The notes beneath the pieces were generated by a model that saw only the letters and a program-made list of their open reading frames with translations, did not search any database and had not been told where the DNA came from. Both the position numbers and the translations under genes were made by a program. From Palsa-504 sp963808315 (GTDB lineage: Bacteria > Actinomycetota > Actinomycetes > Streptosporangiales > Streptosporangiaceae), in NCBI GenBank assembly GCA_963808315.1, contig CAWEFK010000001.1:124001-188000 (forward strand): a DNA stretch of 64,000 nt, in the 5' to 3' direction. Below are positions 17,789 through 25,708 of this stretch, piece after piece (positions within the stretch are counted from its first letter, which is position 1; every line of letters starts with the position of its first letter).

Positions 17789-19191
17789 GACGTTGCCTGC
17801 CGGTCGAAGACGGCCAGCTGGGTGGGCGGGCCGTGGACGGGATGTTCGGCGCCGACCCCCGCGAAGCGGACCTGGTAGCCGAACTCGGCGGCGACGCGGC
17901 GCGCCCAGCCGCGGAACTCGTCGCGGGTCCACTCGAACCGGTGGTCCTTATGCCGCATCGCGCCGGCCGGCAGCGCCGGGAAACAAACGTTGAACTCGGC
18001 GTTGGGCGTCGTCACGATGACCGCTCCCGGCGCGGCGAAGCCGAACACCGACCGCTCGAGCGCGGGCAGCCGGCCGGGATCTGTGTGCTCGATGACCTCC
18101 ATCAGCACCACGGCGTCGAGCCCCGCGAGCCGCTCGTCGCGGTACAGCAGCGAGGACTGGAAGATCTCCAGCCGGGCCCGCTGCCGGTCCGGCAGCTGGT
18201 CGAGCTTGAGCGAGCGCGCGGCCAGCTGCAACGCCCGCACGGACACGTCGACGGCGCGCACGAACTCGACCCCGTCCGCGGCGAGCAGGTCGCCGGTGAG
18301 GGCACCCGCACCGCAACCGAAATCCCCGATCCGCCGCGCGCCCCGCTCGCGCACGATGGCCAGCACGGCCTCGCGGCGCTGGACCGCCAGCGGCCGGCCC
18401 GAGGCGGGGTCCTGGTCCTGTTCCTGGGGGACGGCGTTGTCGAGTTCGGCGGGGTCGGTGTCGTCGGCTTCGGCCAGCCGGGTCAGCGCGGAGCGGGTGA
18501 GCACGCGCTGGTGCGCCAGGTAGCGCCGGGTGATGAGCTCCTTCTCCGGATGGCCGGCCAGCCAGTCGCCGCCCGCCCGGATCAGCTTGTCCACCTCCTC
18601 GGTGGACACCCAGTAGTGCTTGGCGTCGTCCAGCACGGGCAGCAGCACGTACAGGTGGTTGAGCGCGTCGGCCAGCCGTAGCTCACCGGTCAGCCGCAGG
18701 TCCAGGTAGGGCGAGTCCCCCCAGGCCCGGGGCTCGAAGGGCTGCGGCACCGCCTCGACGTTCCAGCCGAGCGGAGCGAAGGCGGCCCGCGCCAGCCCGG
18801 GACCGCCCCGGCAGCGCAGCGCGGGCACCCTGATCGCCAGCGGGATGCGGGCCGCGGCCAGCTCGGGCCGGGCGGCGCAGCGGCCGGTGAGCGCGGTCCT
18901 GAAGGCCTGCTTGAGCGCCACCGCGAGCATGCTGGAGGCGGCGTAGGGCCGGTCGTTGACGTAGTGAGCCAACTCGGCGTCGGGGGTCTTGCCCTGGCGC
19001 CCGCGGACCAGGGCCACCGGGTCGATCTCGAGCATCAGCGCGGCGGTGCACCGCTCCGGCGTCGCCTCCGGGTAAAAGATATGCCCCTGACCAGCGGAAA
19101 TGGCAAATGACTGAAGCCTGTCCGGGTGCTTGTGCAGCAGGTAGCCCAGATCGGTCGCGGGCGCCCGGGTGGTGGTGATGGTCAGCAGCAC
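17785..19191 (-). CDS. hen1: 3'-terminal RNA ribose 2'-O-methyltransferase Hen1
   Basis: Marks repaired RNA by methylating the 2'-OH of the 3' terminal ribose so that a ribotoxin cannot cut again. N-terminal Hen1-specific domain (LLTITTTRAPATDLGYLLHK, then GQGHIFYPEA and PYAASSMLAVAL), C-terminal SAM methyltransferase (IGDFGCGAGALTG) with the metal-binding EVIEH and downstream RHKDHRFEWTRDEF. Start is GTG 19191 (V-LLTITTT); the open frame continues to 20586 but that extension is antisense to dinB. 468 residues, usual for the family. Overlaps pnkp by 4 bp and is divergent from dinB. Confidence 0.93.
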   Translation of the reverse strand: MLLTITTTRAPATDLGYLLHKHPDRLQSFAISAGQGHIFYPEATPERCTAALMLEIDPVALVRGRQGKTPDAELAHYVNDRPYAASSMLAVALKQAFRTALTGRCAARPELAAARIPLAIRVPALRCRGGPGLARAAFAPLGWNVEAVPQPFEPRAWGDSPYLDLRLTGELRLADALNHLYVLLPVLDDAKHYWVSTEEVDKLIRAGGDWLAGHPEKELITRRYLAHQRVLTRSALTRLAEADDTDPAELDNAVPQEQDQDPASGRPLAVQRREAVLAIVRERGARRIGDFGCGAGALTGDLLAADGVEFVRAVDVSVRALQLAARSLKLDQLPDRQRARLEIFQSSLLYRDERLAGLDAVVLMEVIEHTDPGRLPALERSVFGFAAPGAVIVTTPNAEFNVCFPALPAGAMRHKDHRFEWTRDEFRGWARRVAAEFGYQVRFAGVGAEHPVHGPPTQLAVFDRQATS

Positions 19192-19338
19192 GTGCCATTG
19201 TGGCCGACACAAGCACCATAGATCAAAATCAATTTGTCCGAACGGCCCGTGGTGCTCGCCCGTCCCGCCCGGGCGAACGCTGGCCGCCGGGCAGGGGAAG
19301 AGTGTGGCGGACGCAGCCGGACAGGGTAAGAGTGGAGG

Positions 19339-20361
19339 GTGACACGGTGGGTGCTGCACGTGGACCTCGACCAGTTCATCGCGGCGGTCGAGGTGCTTCG
19401 GCATCCCGAGTTGCGGGGCCGGCCCGTCGTGGTCGGCGGAGACGGCGACCCGAGTAAGCGCGGGGTGGTGAGCACCGCGTCGTATGAGGCGCGGGAGCAC
19501 GGGGTGTACTCGGGACTGCCGCTGCGCACGGCGGTGCGGCGGCTGCCGGATGCGGTGTTCCTGCCGGTGGACCGGGTCGCCTACGACGAGGCCTCCGCCT
19601 CGGTGATGGAGGTGCTGCGGGACTCGGGCGCGGTGGTGGAGGTGCTCGGCTGGGACGAGGCGTTCCTCGGGGTGCAGACCGACGATCCGGAGGGCTTCGC
19701 CCGCACGCTCGCGGCCCGCGTCAGGGAGGCGACGCGGCTGGACTGCACGGTGGGGATCGGCGAGAACAAGCTGCAGGCCAAGATCGCCACCGGGTTCGGC
19801 AAGCCGGCCGGGGTGTTCCGGCTGACCCACGCCAACTGGTTCGAGGTGCTCGGCGCCCGGTCCACAGACGCGCTGTGGGGCATCGGGGCCAAGACGGCGA
19901 AAAAGCTGGCCGGCCTGGGCATCAGCACGGTCAGCGACCTGGCCGCGGCCGACCCGGACGCGCTGGCCGCGCAGTTCGGTCCGATGACCGGACCGTGGCT
20001 GGTGCTGCTCGGCCGGGGCCGGGGCGACGCCGACGTGGACGATTCGCCCTACGTGGCCCGGGGGCACGGCCGGGAAGAGACCTTCCAGCGGAACATCGCC
20101 GACTGGTCCGTCGTGCAGGCCGAAGTGACGCGGATCGCGGAGCGGCTGGCCGTGGACCTGGCCGCCGAGCCGCGGCCGGCCGTCCGGGTGATCGTGAAGG
20201 TGCGGTACGCGCCGTTCATCACCGAGACGCACGGGGTGACGCTCGACTCCCCCAGCTCGGAGGCCGCGGTCATCTCGCGGGCCGCCGCGGACGCGCTGGC
20301 CAGGTTCACCGGGCGGCGGGCGGTGCGGCTGCTGGGGGTGCGGGCCGAGTTCGGGTCCTAA
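19339..20361 (+). CDS. dinB2: Y-family DNA polymerase, DinB2-like
   Basis: Translesion polymerase of 340 residues. Catalytic carboxylates: Asp9/Asp11 in HVDLDQF and Asp106/Glu107 in GWDEAFLG. Overall wording (MTRWVLHVDLDQF, GWDEAFLG, DALWGIGAKTAKKLAGLGI, RPVRLLGV-like end) matches mycobacterial DinB2 better than Pol IV. At the steric-gate position (second Phe of DCFFAAVE in E. coli) it has Ile; DinB2 of Mycobacterium has Leu there and readily uses ribonucleotides. GTG start with GGAGG upstream. No C-terminal clamp motif is apparent. Ends 4 bp inside the convergent GNAT gene. Confidence 0.88.
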   Translation: MTRWVLHVDLDQFIAAVEVLRHPELRGRPVVVGGDGDPSKRGVVSTASYEAREHGVYSGLPLRTAVRRLPDAVFLPVDRVAYDEASASVMEVLRDSGAVVEVLGWDEAFLGVQTDDPEGFARTLAARVREATRLDCTVGIGENKLQAKIATGFGKPAGVFRLTHANWFEVLGARSTDALWGIGAKTAKKLAGLGISTVSDLAAADPDALAAQFGPMTGPWLVLLGRGRGDADVDDSPYVARGHGREETFQRNIADWSVVQAEVTRIAERLAVDLAAEPRPAVRVIVKVRYAPFITETHGVTLDSPSSEAAVISRAAADALARFTGRRAVRLLGVRAEFGS

Positions 20362-20843
20362 AGCGCGCGGATCATGTCGACCTCGTACAGGCGCGGGTCG
20401 GATGGCAGCGGCTGCCTTTCGCCGGCCGGCACGAAGCCGCAGCGTTCGTAGAGCAGGCGGGCCGGGTGGTTGTCTTCGTTCACCCATAGGTGCACGGCGG
20501 TCGCGTCGTTGACCTTGGCCCAGTCGATCACGGCGGCGATCAGGGCCGCGCCGACGCCGTGGCCTCGGGCCTTCGGCCGCACCCACATCGAGACCAGCCC
20601 GACGACACCGGGCTCGCGTTCGAAACAGCCGGCCAGCCCGGCCGGCTCGGACGCGTCAATCTCCGGGAGGTAGGCGAGAAAGCTGCCGCCGCCGGCGATC
20701 CGGGCCCGCCAGTCCGTCTCCCCGAACGCCGCCTCGCGGGCGTAGGTCGAGGCAAACGCGTCCGGCGCGTCGGCCAGCGCGGTCAGCCGGATGTCTCGCA
20801 GCACAGGCCATTCGTCCGGGGCGGTCTCGCGTATGAGGACCAT
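20358..20843 (-). CDS. GNAT family N-acetyltransferase
   Basis: 161 residues from ATG 20843 (MVLIRETAPDEWPVLRDIRL); the frame extends seven codons further but this start fits GNAT proteins. Acetyl-CoA loop VRPKARGHGVGAALIAAVIDWA and the C-terminal NEDNHPARLLYERCGFVPAG are standard. Substrate unknown. Overlaps the dinB2 stop by 4 bp, tail to tail. Confidence 0.88.
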   Translation of the reverse strand: MVLIRETAPDEWPVLRDIRLTALADAPDAFASTYAREAAFGETDWRARIAGGGSFLAYLPEIDASEPAGLAGCFEREPGVVGLVSMWVRPKARGHGVGAALIAAVIDWAKVNDATAVHLWVNEDNHPARLLYERCGFVPAGERQPLPSDPRLYEVDMIRAL

Positions 20844-20938
20844 GCCCCATGCTCTCGTCGCCACCGCCGGTCAGACAAGGGATTTACGCCGTAACGCCGG
20901 CCAGCCAACCTCGGGCGGCCGGTCGCGGGGCGAACACA

Positions 20939-21724
20939 TCAGCGGAACTGGCGGGCGCTCGGATAGCGCTGGCCGCCGTCGACGACGATGTTGGCGCCGG
21001 TGATCCAGGAGGCCCGGGTGGAGAGCAGGAAGGCGACCACGTCGGCGACCTCCGGCAGCGTGCCGAGCCGGCCGTGCGGGAACTGACCGGCCACGAAGGC
21101 GGCGAAGTCCTCCGGGTGCTCCTGGCCAAAGGTGTCCCAGCCGCCGCCGGGGAACAGGATCGACCCGGGGCTGACCGCGTTGACCCTGATGCCGTCCGGG
21201 GCCAGTTCCTGGGCGGCGGTCGCGGCCAGGTGAATCTCCGCGGCCTTGGCGGCGGCGTAGGCGGTGCGCGGCGCGGGCCGCATCCCGGTGATCGAAGAGA
21301 CGATCACCACCGAGCCGCCGCCGGAAGCGCGCAGATGCGGCAGGCCGGACCGGATCAGTTCCGCGGCGTGGCCGGCGTTCAGCGCAAAGGTGGCGGTGAA
21401 CTCGTCGTCGCCCGCACTGGTCAGGTTGCCGCTGCCGACCGTCCCGCCGGCGTTGGCCACCAGATGGTCCAGGCCGCCGAGCGCGGTCGCGATCTCGCCG
21501 ACGGCACGGTTCAGCGCGGGTGTATCGGTGACGTCGGCGGCCGCGGTGGCGACCGGGGCGCCCCGGTCGGCGAGGCGATCGGCCGCGGTGGCCAGGCCCT
21601 TGGCGTCCCTGGCCACCAGCCCGACCGCTGCGCCCTCGCCCGCCAGCGCCTCGGCGATCGCGAATCCGATGCCCCGGCTTCCCCCCGTAATCAGCACGCG
21701 GCTGCCGCGCAGGCCAAGATCCAT
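20939..21724 (-). CDS. SDR family NAD(P)-dependent oxidoreductase
   Basis: 261 residues, Rossmann fold: cofactor motif TGGSRGIG, NAG segment (LVANAGG), catalytic Ser in VSSITG and YxxxK in TAYAAAKAAE. C-terminal VVAFLLSTRASWITGANIVVDGG is typical of classical SDRs of the FabG-like type. It lies 11 bp after the DUF1707 gene on the same strand and may be co-transcribed. Substrate unknown. Confidence 0.9.
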   Translation of the reverse strand: MDLGLRGSRVLITGGSRGIGFAIAEALAGEGAAVGLVARDAKGLATAADRLADRGAPVATAAADVTDTPALNRAVGEIATALGGLDHLVANAGGTVGSGNLTSAGDDEFTATFALNAGHAAELIRSGLPHLRASGGGSVVIVSSITGMRPAPRTAYAAAKAAEIHLAATAAQELAPDGIRVNAVSPGSILFPGGGWDTFGQEHPEDFAAFVAGQFPHGRLGTLPEVADVVAFLLSTRASWITGANIVVDGGQRYPSARQFR

Positions 21725-21735
21725 CAGGGCGCCTC

Positions 21736-22383
21736 TTAGTCGGGGGCGGGCAGCTCGCCGCGTTCGGCTCGCTTGGCCAGGCGGCGGGCTTCCTTCAGCG
21801 ACTGGCCGCGGGCCTGCGGCGGGAGGCGGTACACCGATGCGCCGCCCATCAGGCTGTAGATGCGGAGCCTGATCACCGGGGCCCCCGGGCGCGGGCGAAG
21901 CTCGCGGCCGAACTCCTCGTGGCCGCCCATCAGCGAGAAGCCGCCCACCTCCAGGTCGACGGAGTCGGGGACGTAGACGTCCGACCCTCCCATGATCGCG
22001 ATCAGGTTGAGGGTGAGCTCGCCGCCTTCGATTTCGGCCTCGCGCAGGTCAATCTCGTCGCCGCCCATGATCGCGACCGAGTTGATGCGGCCGACCGCCC
22101 GGAACCGGCCGCGCCGGTGCGAGCCGCCCATGATGGCGACCATCCAGCGCACCGGCTTCCTGACCCTGGCCTGCTCGGCCGGGACCCGCCCCGCTTCGGC
22201 CGGCAAGTCGCTGGTCAGGGTGGCGAGGTCGGCACGGGTCTTGGCCACCAGGGCCCGGCTGGACCGGTCCTCGAACTCATCCAGGGTCAGCCGTCCGACG
22301 GCGGCGTGATCACCAAGCGTCCGCAGCGTGACGTCACGCTCGGCGTCCGAGACGCGGAGGGATTCGTCCGGTTCGCTCACCAC
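21736..22383 (-). CDS. DUF1707 SHOCT-like protein with LiaF-like C-terminal domain
   Basis: 215 residues. The N-terminal DUF1707 domain (LRVSDAERDVTLRTLGDHAA then GRLTLDEFEDRSSRAL) is followed by a beta-rich cell-wall-active antibiotic response domain with four MGG turns (AIMGGSHRRG, AIMGGDEIDL, AIMGGSDVYV, SLMGGHEEFG). There is no transmembrane helix, unlike many relatives. Probably part of envelope-stress sensing, by analogy with LiaF; the exact role is unproven. Confidence 0.87.
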   Translation of the reverse strand: MVSEPDESLRVSDAERDVTLRTLGDHAAVGRLTLDEFEDRSSRALVAKTRADLATLTSDLPAEAGRVPAEQARVRKPVRWMVAIMGGSHRRGRFRAVGRINSVAIMGGDEIDLREAEIEGGELTLNLIAIMGGSDVYVPDSVDLEVGGFSLMGGHEEFGRELRPRPGAPVIRLRIYSLMGGASVYRLPPQARGQSLKEARRLAKRAERGELPAPD

Positions 22384-22474
22384 ATGCCCCTTTGAGTCGG
22401 CGTGCCGAGCAGTAAGAGTACGCCGCGGGCGGGCGGCGGCGGAACCCGCGGGGTCAGCTTGGGACGGTGCGTCC

Positions 22475-23098
22475 TCACCGGCCGACGTTATCGGTGAGCC
22501 AGGTCGTGAGAGGCAGGGCCGTTCGGAAGAAAGAAATCAGTCGGTCCTTAGCCGCGGCGGTTTCCAGCCAGGGTTCCACCGGCCACTGCCGCCACGCCGT
22601 CAGGCCCTTGTTGCGGAGCAGGCCGATGCGGGGGTGATCGGCCGAAAAGCCCCGCGGCGCGGATTTGAGCACGCCGTGCCCGTGCACCTGGTGGCCGGCC
22701 TGCTCGATCGCGGCGACGATCTCCTCGAGTGAGGGTCCGAGCCGGTCGCTGGCCACCGCGGCCCGGTAGCGGGCGAGCTGCTCCGGGCTCAGCTGCCACC
22801 GGCCGGCGCCGGCGGCCAGGCCCTCGGCGGACAGCTGGACGTAACCGGTGCCGCCCAGCACCGCGCCGATATGCGTCTTGTAGGGGGTTTTGTCCGCGCT
22901 GAACCGGACGTCACGGTACGGCCGGAAGAGCTTCGGCTCGCCGAACTCCGCCGCCAGTTCCTCGGTGAGCTCGGTCATCGGGCCCAGGACCTTCTCCTCG
23001 TAGACGGCCTTGTGCCTGGTCCAGTAGGTCTTGGTGTTCTCGGCGGCCAGGCCGTCGTAGAAATCGAGCGCTTCGGTAGGCCACCCGCTGAACGCCAT
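22475..23098 (-). CDS. DUF2461 family protein
   Basis: 207 residues from ATG 23098 (MAFSGWPTEALDFYDGLAAEN). DUF2461 markers: NTKTYWTRHKAVYEEKVLGPM, FRPYRDVRFSADKTPYKTHIG and PRGFSADHPRIGLLRNKGL. Function unknown. The start is 37 bp from the divergent LigD-type polymerase gene, so they share a short intergenic promoter region. Confidence 0.9.
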   Translation of the reverse strand: MAFSGWPTEALDFYDGLAAENTKTYWTRHKAVYEEKVLGPMTELTEELAAEFGEPKLFRPYRDVRFSADKTPYKTHIGAVLGGTGYVQLSAEGLAAGAGRWQLSPEQLARYRAAVASDRLGPSLEEIVAAIEQAGHQVHGHGVLKSAPRGFSADHPRIGLLRNKGLTAWRQWPVEPWLETAAAKDRLISFFRTALPLTTWLTDNVGR

Positions 23099-23135
23099 GC
23101 CCCGGCTCCCTTCCTCGTCGGCATACATTAGCCCC

Positions 23136-24077
23136 ATGACCGAAGGCGTCACGCTGACTCACCTGGACGAGCCGCTGTTCGACGAGGCGGGCGCGACCAA
23201 GCGGGACCTGGTGGAGTACCTGGAGGCGGTGTCCGGGCTCATCCTGCCCGAGCTGCGGGACCGGCCGCTGTCGGTCATCCGGGTCCGGGCCGGCCAGCGG
23301 CCGTTCATGCAGAAGAACCTGCCGGACTACGCGCCGCCGTGGATCAGTTCCGTGACGCTGTGGGCGGAGTCGTCCCGTCGCGAGGTGCGGTACGCGCTGT
23401 GCGACGACTGGCGCACGCTGCTGTGGTTCGCCAACCAGCGGGCGGTGGAGTATCACCCCACGCTGGTGCTGGCCGGCCAGAAGGACCGGCCCACGCAGGT
23501 GATCCTGGATATCGATCCGCCGGAGGGGGGACCGTTCGGCCGCGCGGTGGCGGCGGCGTTCCTGGTGCGGCAGGCGCTGGCCGAGGCCGGGCTGGCCGGG
23601 GCGGTCAAGACGAGCGGGTCGAAGGGGGTGCACGTGTACGTGCCGGTGCAGGAGGCGACCTCGGAGGAAGCGGCGGCGGCGACGCGGGCGCTGGCCGCGC
23701 GGGCGGAGCGGCTCGACCCGGCGCTGGCCACCACCGCGTTCATCCGGGCGGACCGGGAGGGGAAGGTCTTCCTGGACTCGACCCGGGCCGGCGGCGCGAC
23801 GGTGGCGGCGGCGTACAGCCCGCGGGTCCGGCCCGGGGTGCCGGTGTCGTTCCCGGTGCGCTGGGAGGAGCTGGACGGGGTTTCGCCTGGTGACTTCACC
23901 GTGCACACCGTGCCGGGGATGCTGGCCGGGCATTCGGCGTGGGCGGGGCAGCTGCCCGCGCCGCAGCGGCTGAGCGAGGAACTTGTGGCGGAGGGCCGGG
24001 CCATCCCGATCGCCCGGGTGCAGGCCATGCACGAGGGGAAGCGGCGGGCCCGGGCGAGGCGCGAATCCTTAGAGTAA
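23136..24077 (+). CDS. LigD-type polymerase/primase domain protein (stand-alone)
   Basis: Archaeo-eukaryotic primase-like polymerase domain of bacterial NHEJ, which fills gaps and prefers ribonucleotides. Metal-binding Asp125 and Asp127 in VILDIDPPEG, and the nucleotide-binding KTSGSKGVHVYVP are intact, as are FIRADREGKVFLDSTRAGG and TVAAAYSPR. 313 residues from ATG 23136; no ligase or nuclease domain is fused. No ku or ligase gene is in the window, so its partner is elsewhere or it acts in another repair path. Followed after 9 bp by a membrane-protein gene. Confidence 0.9.
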   Translation: MTEGVTLTHLDEPLFDEAGATKRDLVEYLEAVSGLILPELRDRPLSVIRVRAGQRPFMQKNLPDYAPPWISSVTLWAESSRREVRYALCDDWRTLLWFANQRAVEYHPTLVLAGQKDRPTQVILDIDPPEGGPFGRAVAAAFLVRQALAEAGLAGAVKTSGSKGVHVYVPVQEATSEEAAAATRALAARAERLDPALATTAFIRADREGKVFLDSTRAGGATVAAAYSPRVRPGVPVSFPVRWEELDGVSPGDFTVHTVPGMLAGHSAWAGQLPAPQRLSEELVAEGRAIPIARVQAMHEGKRRARARRESLE

Positions 24078-24086
24078 GGTCCTGAT

Positions 24087-25700
24087 GTGCATGCGGGTGA
24101 GCGTATTACCGGCGAATCGGGCCTAACGGACAGGCGCACCCTGTTTCAGCCGGAGTCGTCGCAGAGTGCGCAGCCGACGGCGCACCGGTGGCAGGCCGCG
24201 GCGGCGTGGGTGGCGGGCGGCGTGGTGCTGTTCGCCGCCTTCCTGCGGGTCTCGCTCAGCGAGCGGGTGGATTCTGACGGCGCGAACAGCGCGCTGCAGG
24301 CCTGGGACCTCGTGCACGGTCACCTCATGCTGCACGGCTGGATCTTCGGCGACGCGACCTTCTACGCGTTCGAACTGCCGCTGAACGGGATCGTTGAGCT
24401 GCTGCTCGGGATGGGCAACGTGGCCGTCCACGTCGGTTCCGCGCTGACCTACCTGATCGTCGCGGCGTGCGCCGTGGCCCTGGCCACCACCGGCAGCCGC
24501 GGTCCGGCCCGGGCGGCGCGCGGCGCGGTCGTCGTCACGGTGCTGGCCGTGCCGCTGCTGGCCGTGCCGACCACCTGGGTGCTGCTCGAGGAACCCGACC
24601 ACATCGGCACCTCGATGTTCCTGCTGGTGTCCTTCCTGCTCATCGACCGCGTGCCCGACCGGTGGTTCACCGCGCCGCTGCTCGGCCTGATCCTGTGCGC
24701 CGGGCAGTTCAGCGACGCCACCGTCCGCTATGTCGCGGTGCCGGCCGTCATCGTGGTCTGCGGCTATCGCGTGCTGGCCGAGCGCAAGCTCCGCTCGGGC
24801 GACACGGCGCTCGTGGTCGCCGCGGCCGTGTCCGTGCCGCTTGAGTCGCTGATCCGGGCGGCCATGGCGCACTTCAGCGCGTTCGTGATGGTCCCGCCCA
24901 AGGCGCAGCTGGCCTCGCCGAGGCTATGGCCCCGGCACGCGTCGATGACGTGGCTGGACATCCGCGTCTTGTTCGGTGCGGCCAGCGAGCCGGGTCATCG
25001 GCTGGCTGTCACCAGTGCCGGGTTCGGGCTGATCTGCCTGCTGGCCGCCCTCGCCGGCCTGGCCCGGGTGATATGGACCTGGCGCCGGGCCAGCCGGGCC
25101 GAGCAGTTGCTGCTGGCCGCGATCGTCTTCAACGTCGGCACCTACACGGCCTCGGTGATGACATTCCCCAACGTCTCCCGCGAAGTAGTCGCGGTGCTGC
25201 CGTGCGGGGCGGTGCTCGCGGCGCGGGCCCTCGTGCCCGCCCGGATCACCGCCAGGCCGCGGGCCTTCGCCGCGGTCGCGGTGGCCGGGCTCGTCGCGCT
25301 GGTGCCGCTCGCCGCCGCGGCCACCCGGCCGCCCATGCGCCCGGCCGTGGCGCCGCTGGCCGCGTTCCTTGAGGCGCACGGGCTGACGTACGGCATCGCC
25401 GGCTACTGGGACGCCTCGGTCGTCACGCTGCAGTCGGGGAACCGGGCCCAGGTGCGCACGGTCGACGTCTGGGGGAAGATCGAAGCGGCCGGCTGGGAGT
25501 CGAACGCGCTGTGGTACAACCCGGCCAAGTACGACGCCACGTTCGCGGTCGCCAACCCCACCGGCGAGTACTCGGTGGCCCGCTTCGAGCACTTCCTCGG
25601 CCCGCCGGCCGCGAGCTACCGGGTGGCGGGCCTGTGGGTCCTGGTCTACCGGACGAACCTGCTCCGGCACATCGAGCCGGAGCCACCGGGTTCTTCCTGA
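24087..25700 (+). CDS. polytopic membrane protein, GT-C-like, unknown function
   Basis: 537 residues with about ten hydrophobic helices. The first extracytoplasmic loop after helix 1 carries VDSDGANSALQAWDL, where the acidic pair resembles the catalytic loop of GT-C glycosyltransferases; a soluble C-terminal domain follows the last helix. No family can be named with certainty. GTG start at 24087, 9 bp after the polymerase-domain gene, so probably co-transcribed by position only. Confidence 0.65.
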   Translation: MHAGERITGESGLTDRRTLFQPESSQSAQPTAHRWQAAAAWVAGGVVLFAAFLRVSLSERVDSDGANSALQAWDLVHGHLMLHGWIFGDATFYAFELPLNGIVELLLGMGNVAVHVGSALTYLIVAACAVALATTGSRGPARAARGAVVVTVLAVPLLAVPTTWVLLEEPDHIGTSMFLLVSFLLIDRVPDRWFTAPLLGLILCAGQFSDATVRYVAVPAVIVVCGYRVLAERKLRSGDTALVVAAAVSVPLESLIRAAMAHFSAFVMVPPKAQLASPRLWPRHASMTWLDIRVLFGAASEPGHRLAVTSAGFGLICLLAALAGLARVIWTWRRASRAEQLLLAAIVFNVGTYTASVMTFPNVSREVVAVLPCGAVLAARALVPARITARPRAFAAVAVAGLVALVPLAAAATRPPMRPAVAPLAAFLEAHGLTYGIAGYWDASVVTLQSGNRAQVRTVDVWGKIEAAGWESNALWYNPAKYDATFAVANPTGEYSVARFEHFLGPPAASYRVAGLWVLVYRTNLLRHIEPEPPGSS

Positions 25701-25708
25701 CCGGGTAA

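Noticed and set aside
19192..20586. N-terminal extension of Hen1
   Set aside because: The extra 465 codons are antisense to dinB2 and lack any homology; GTG 19191 gives the family start.
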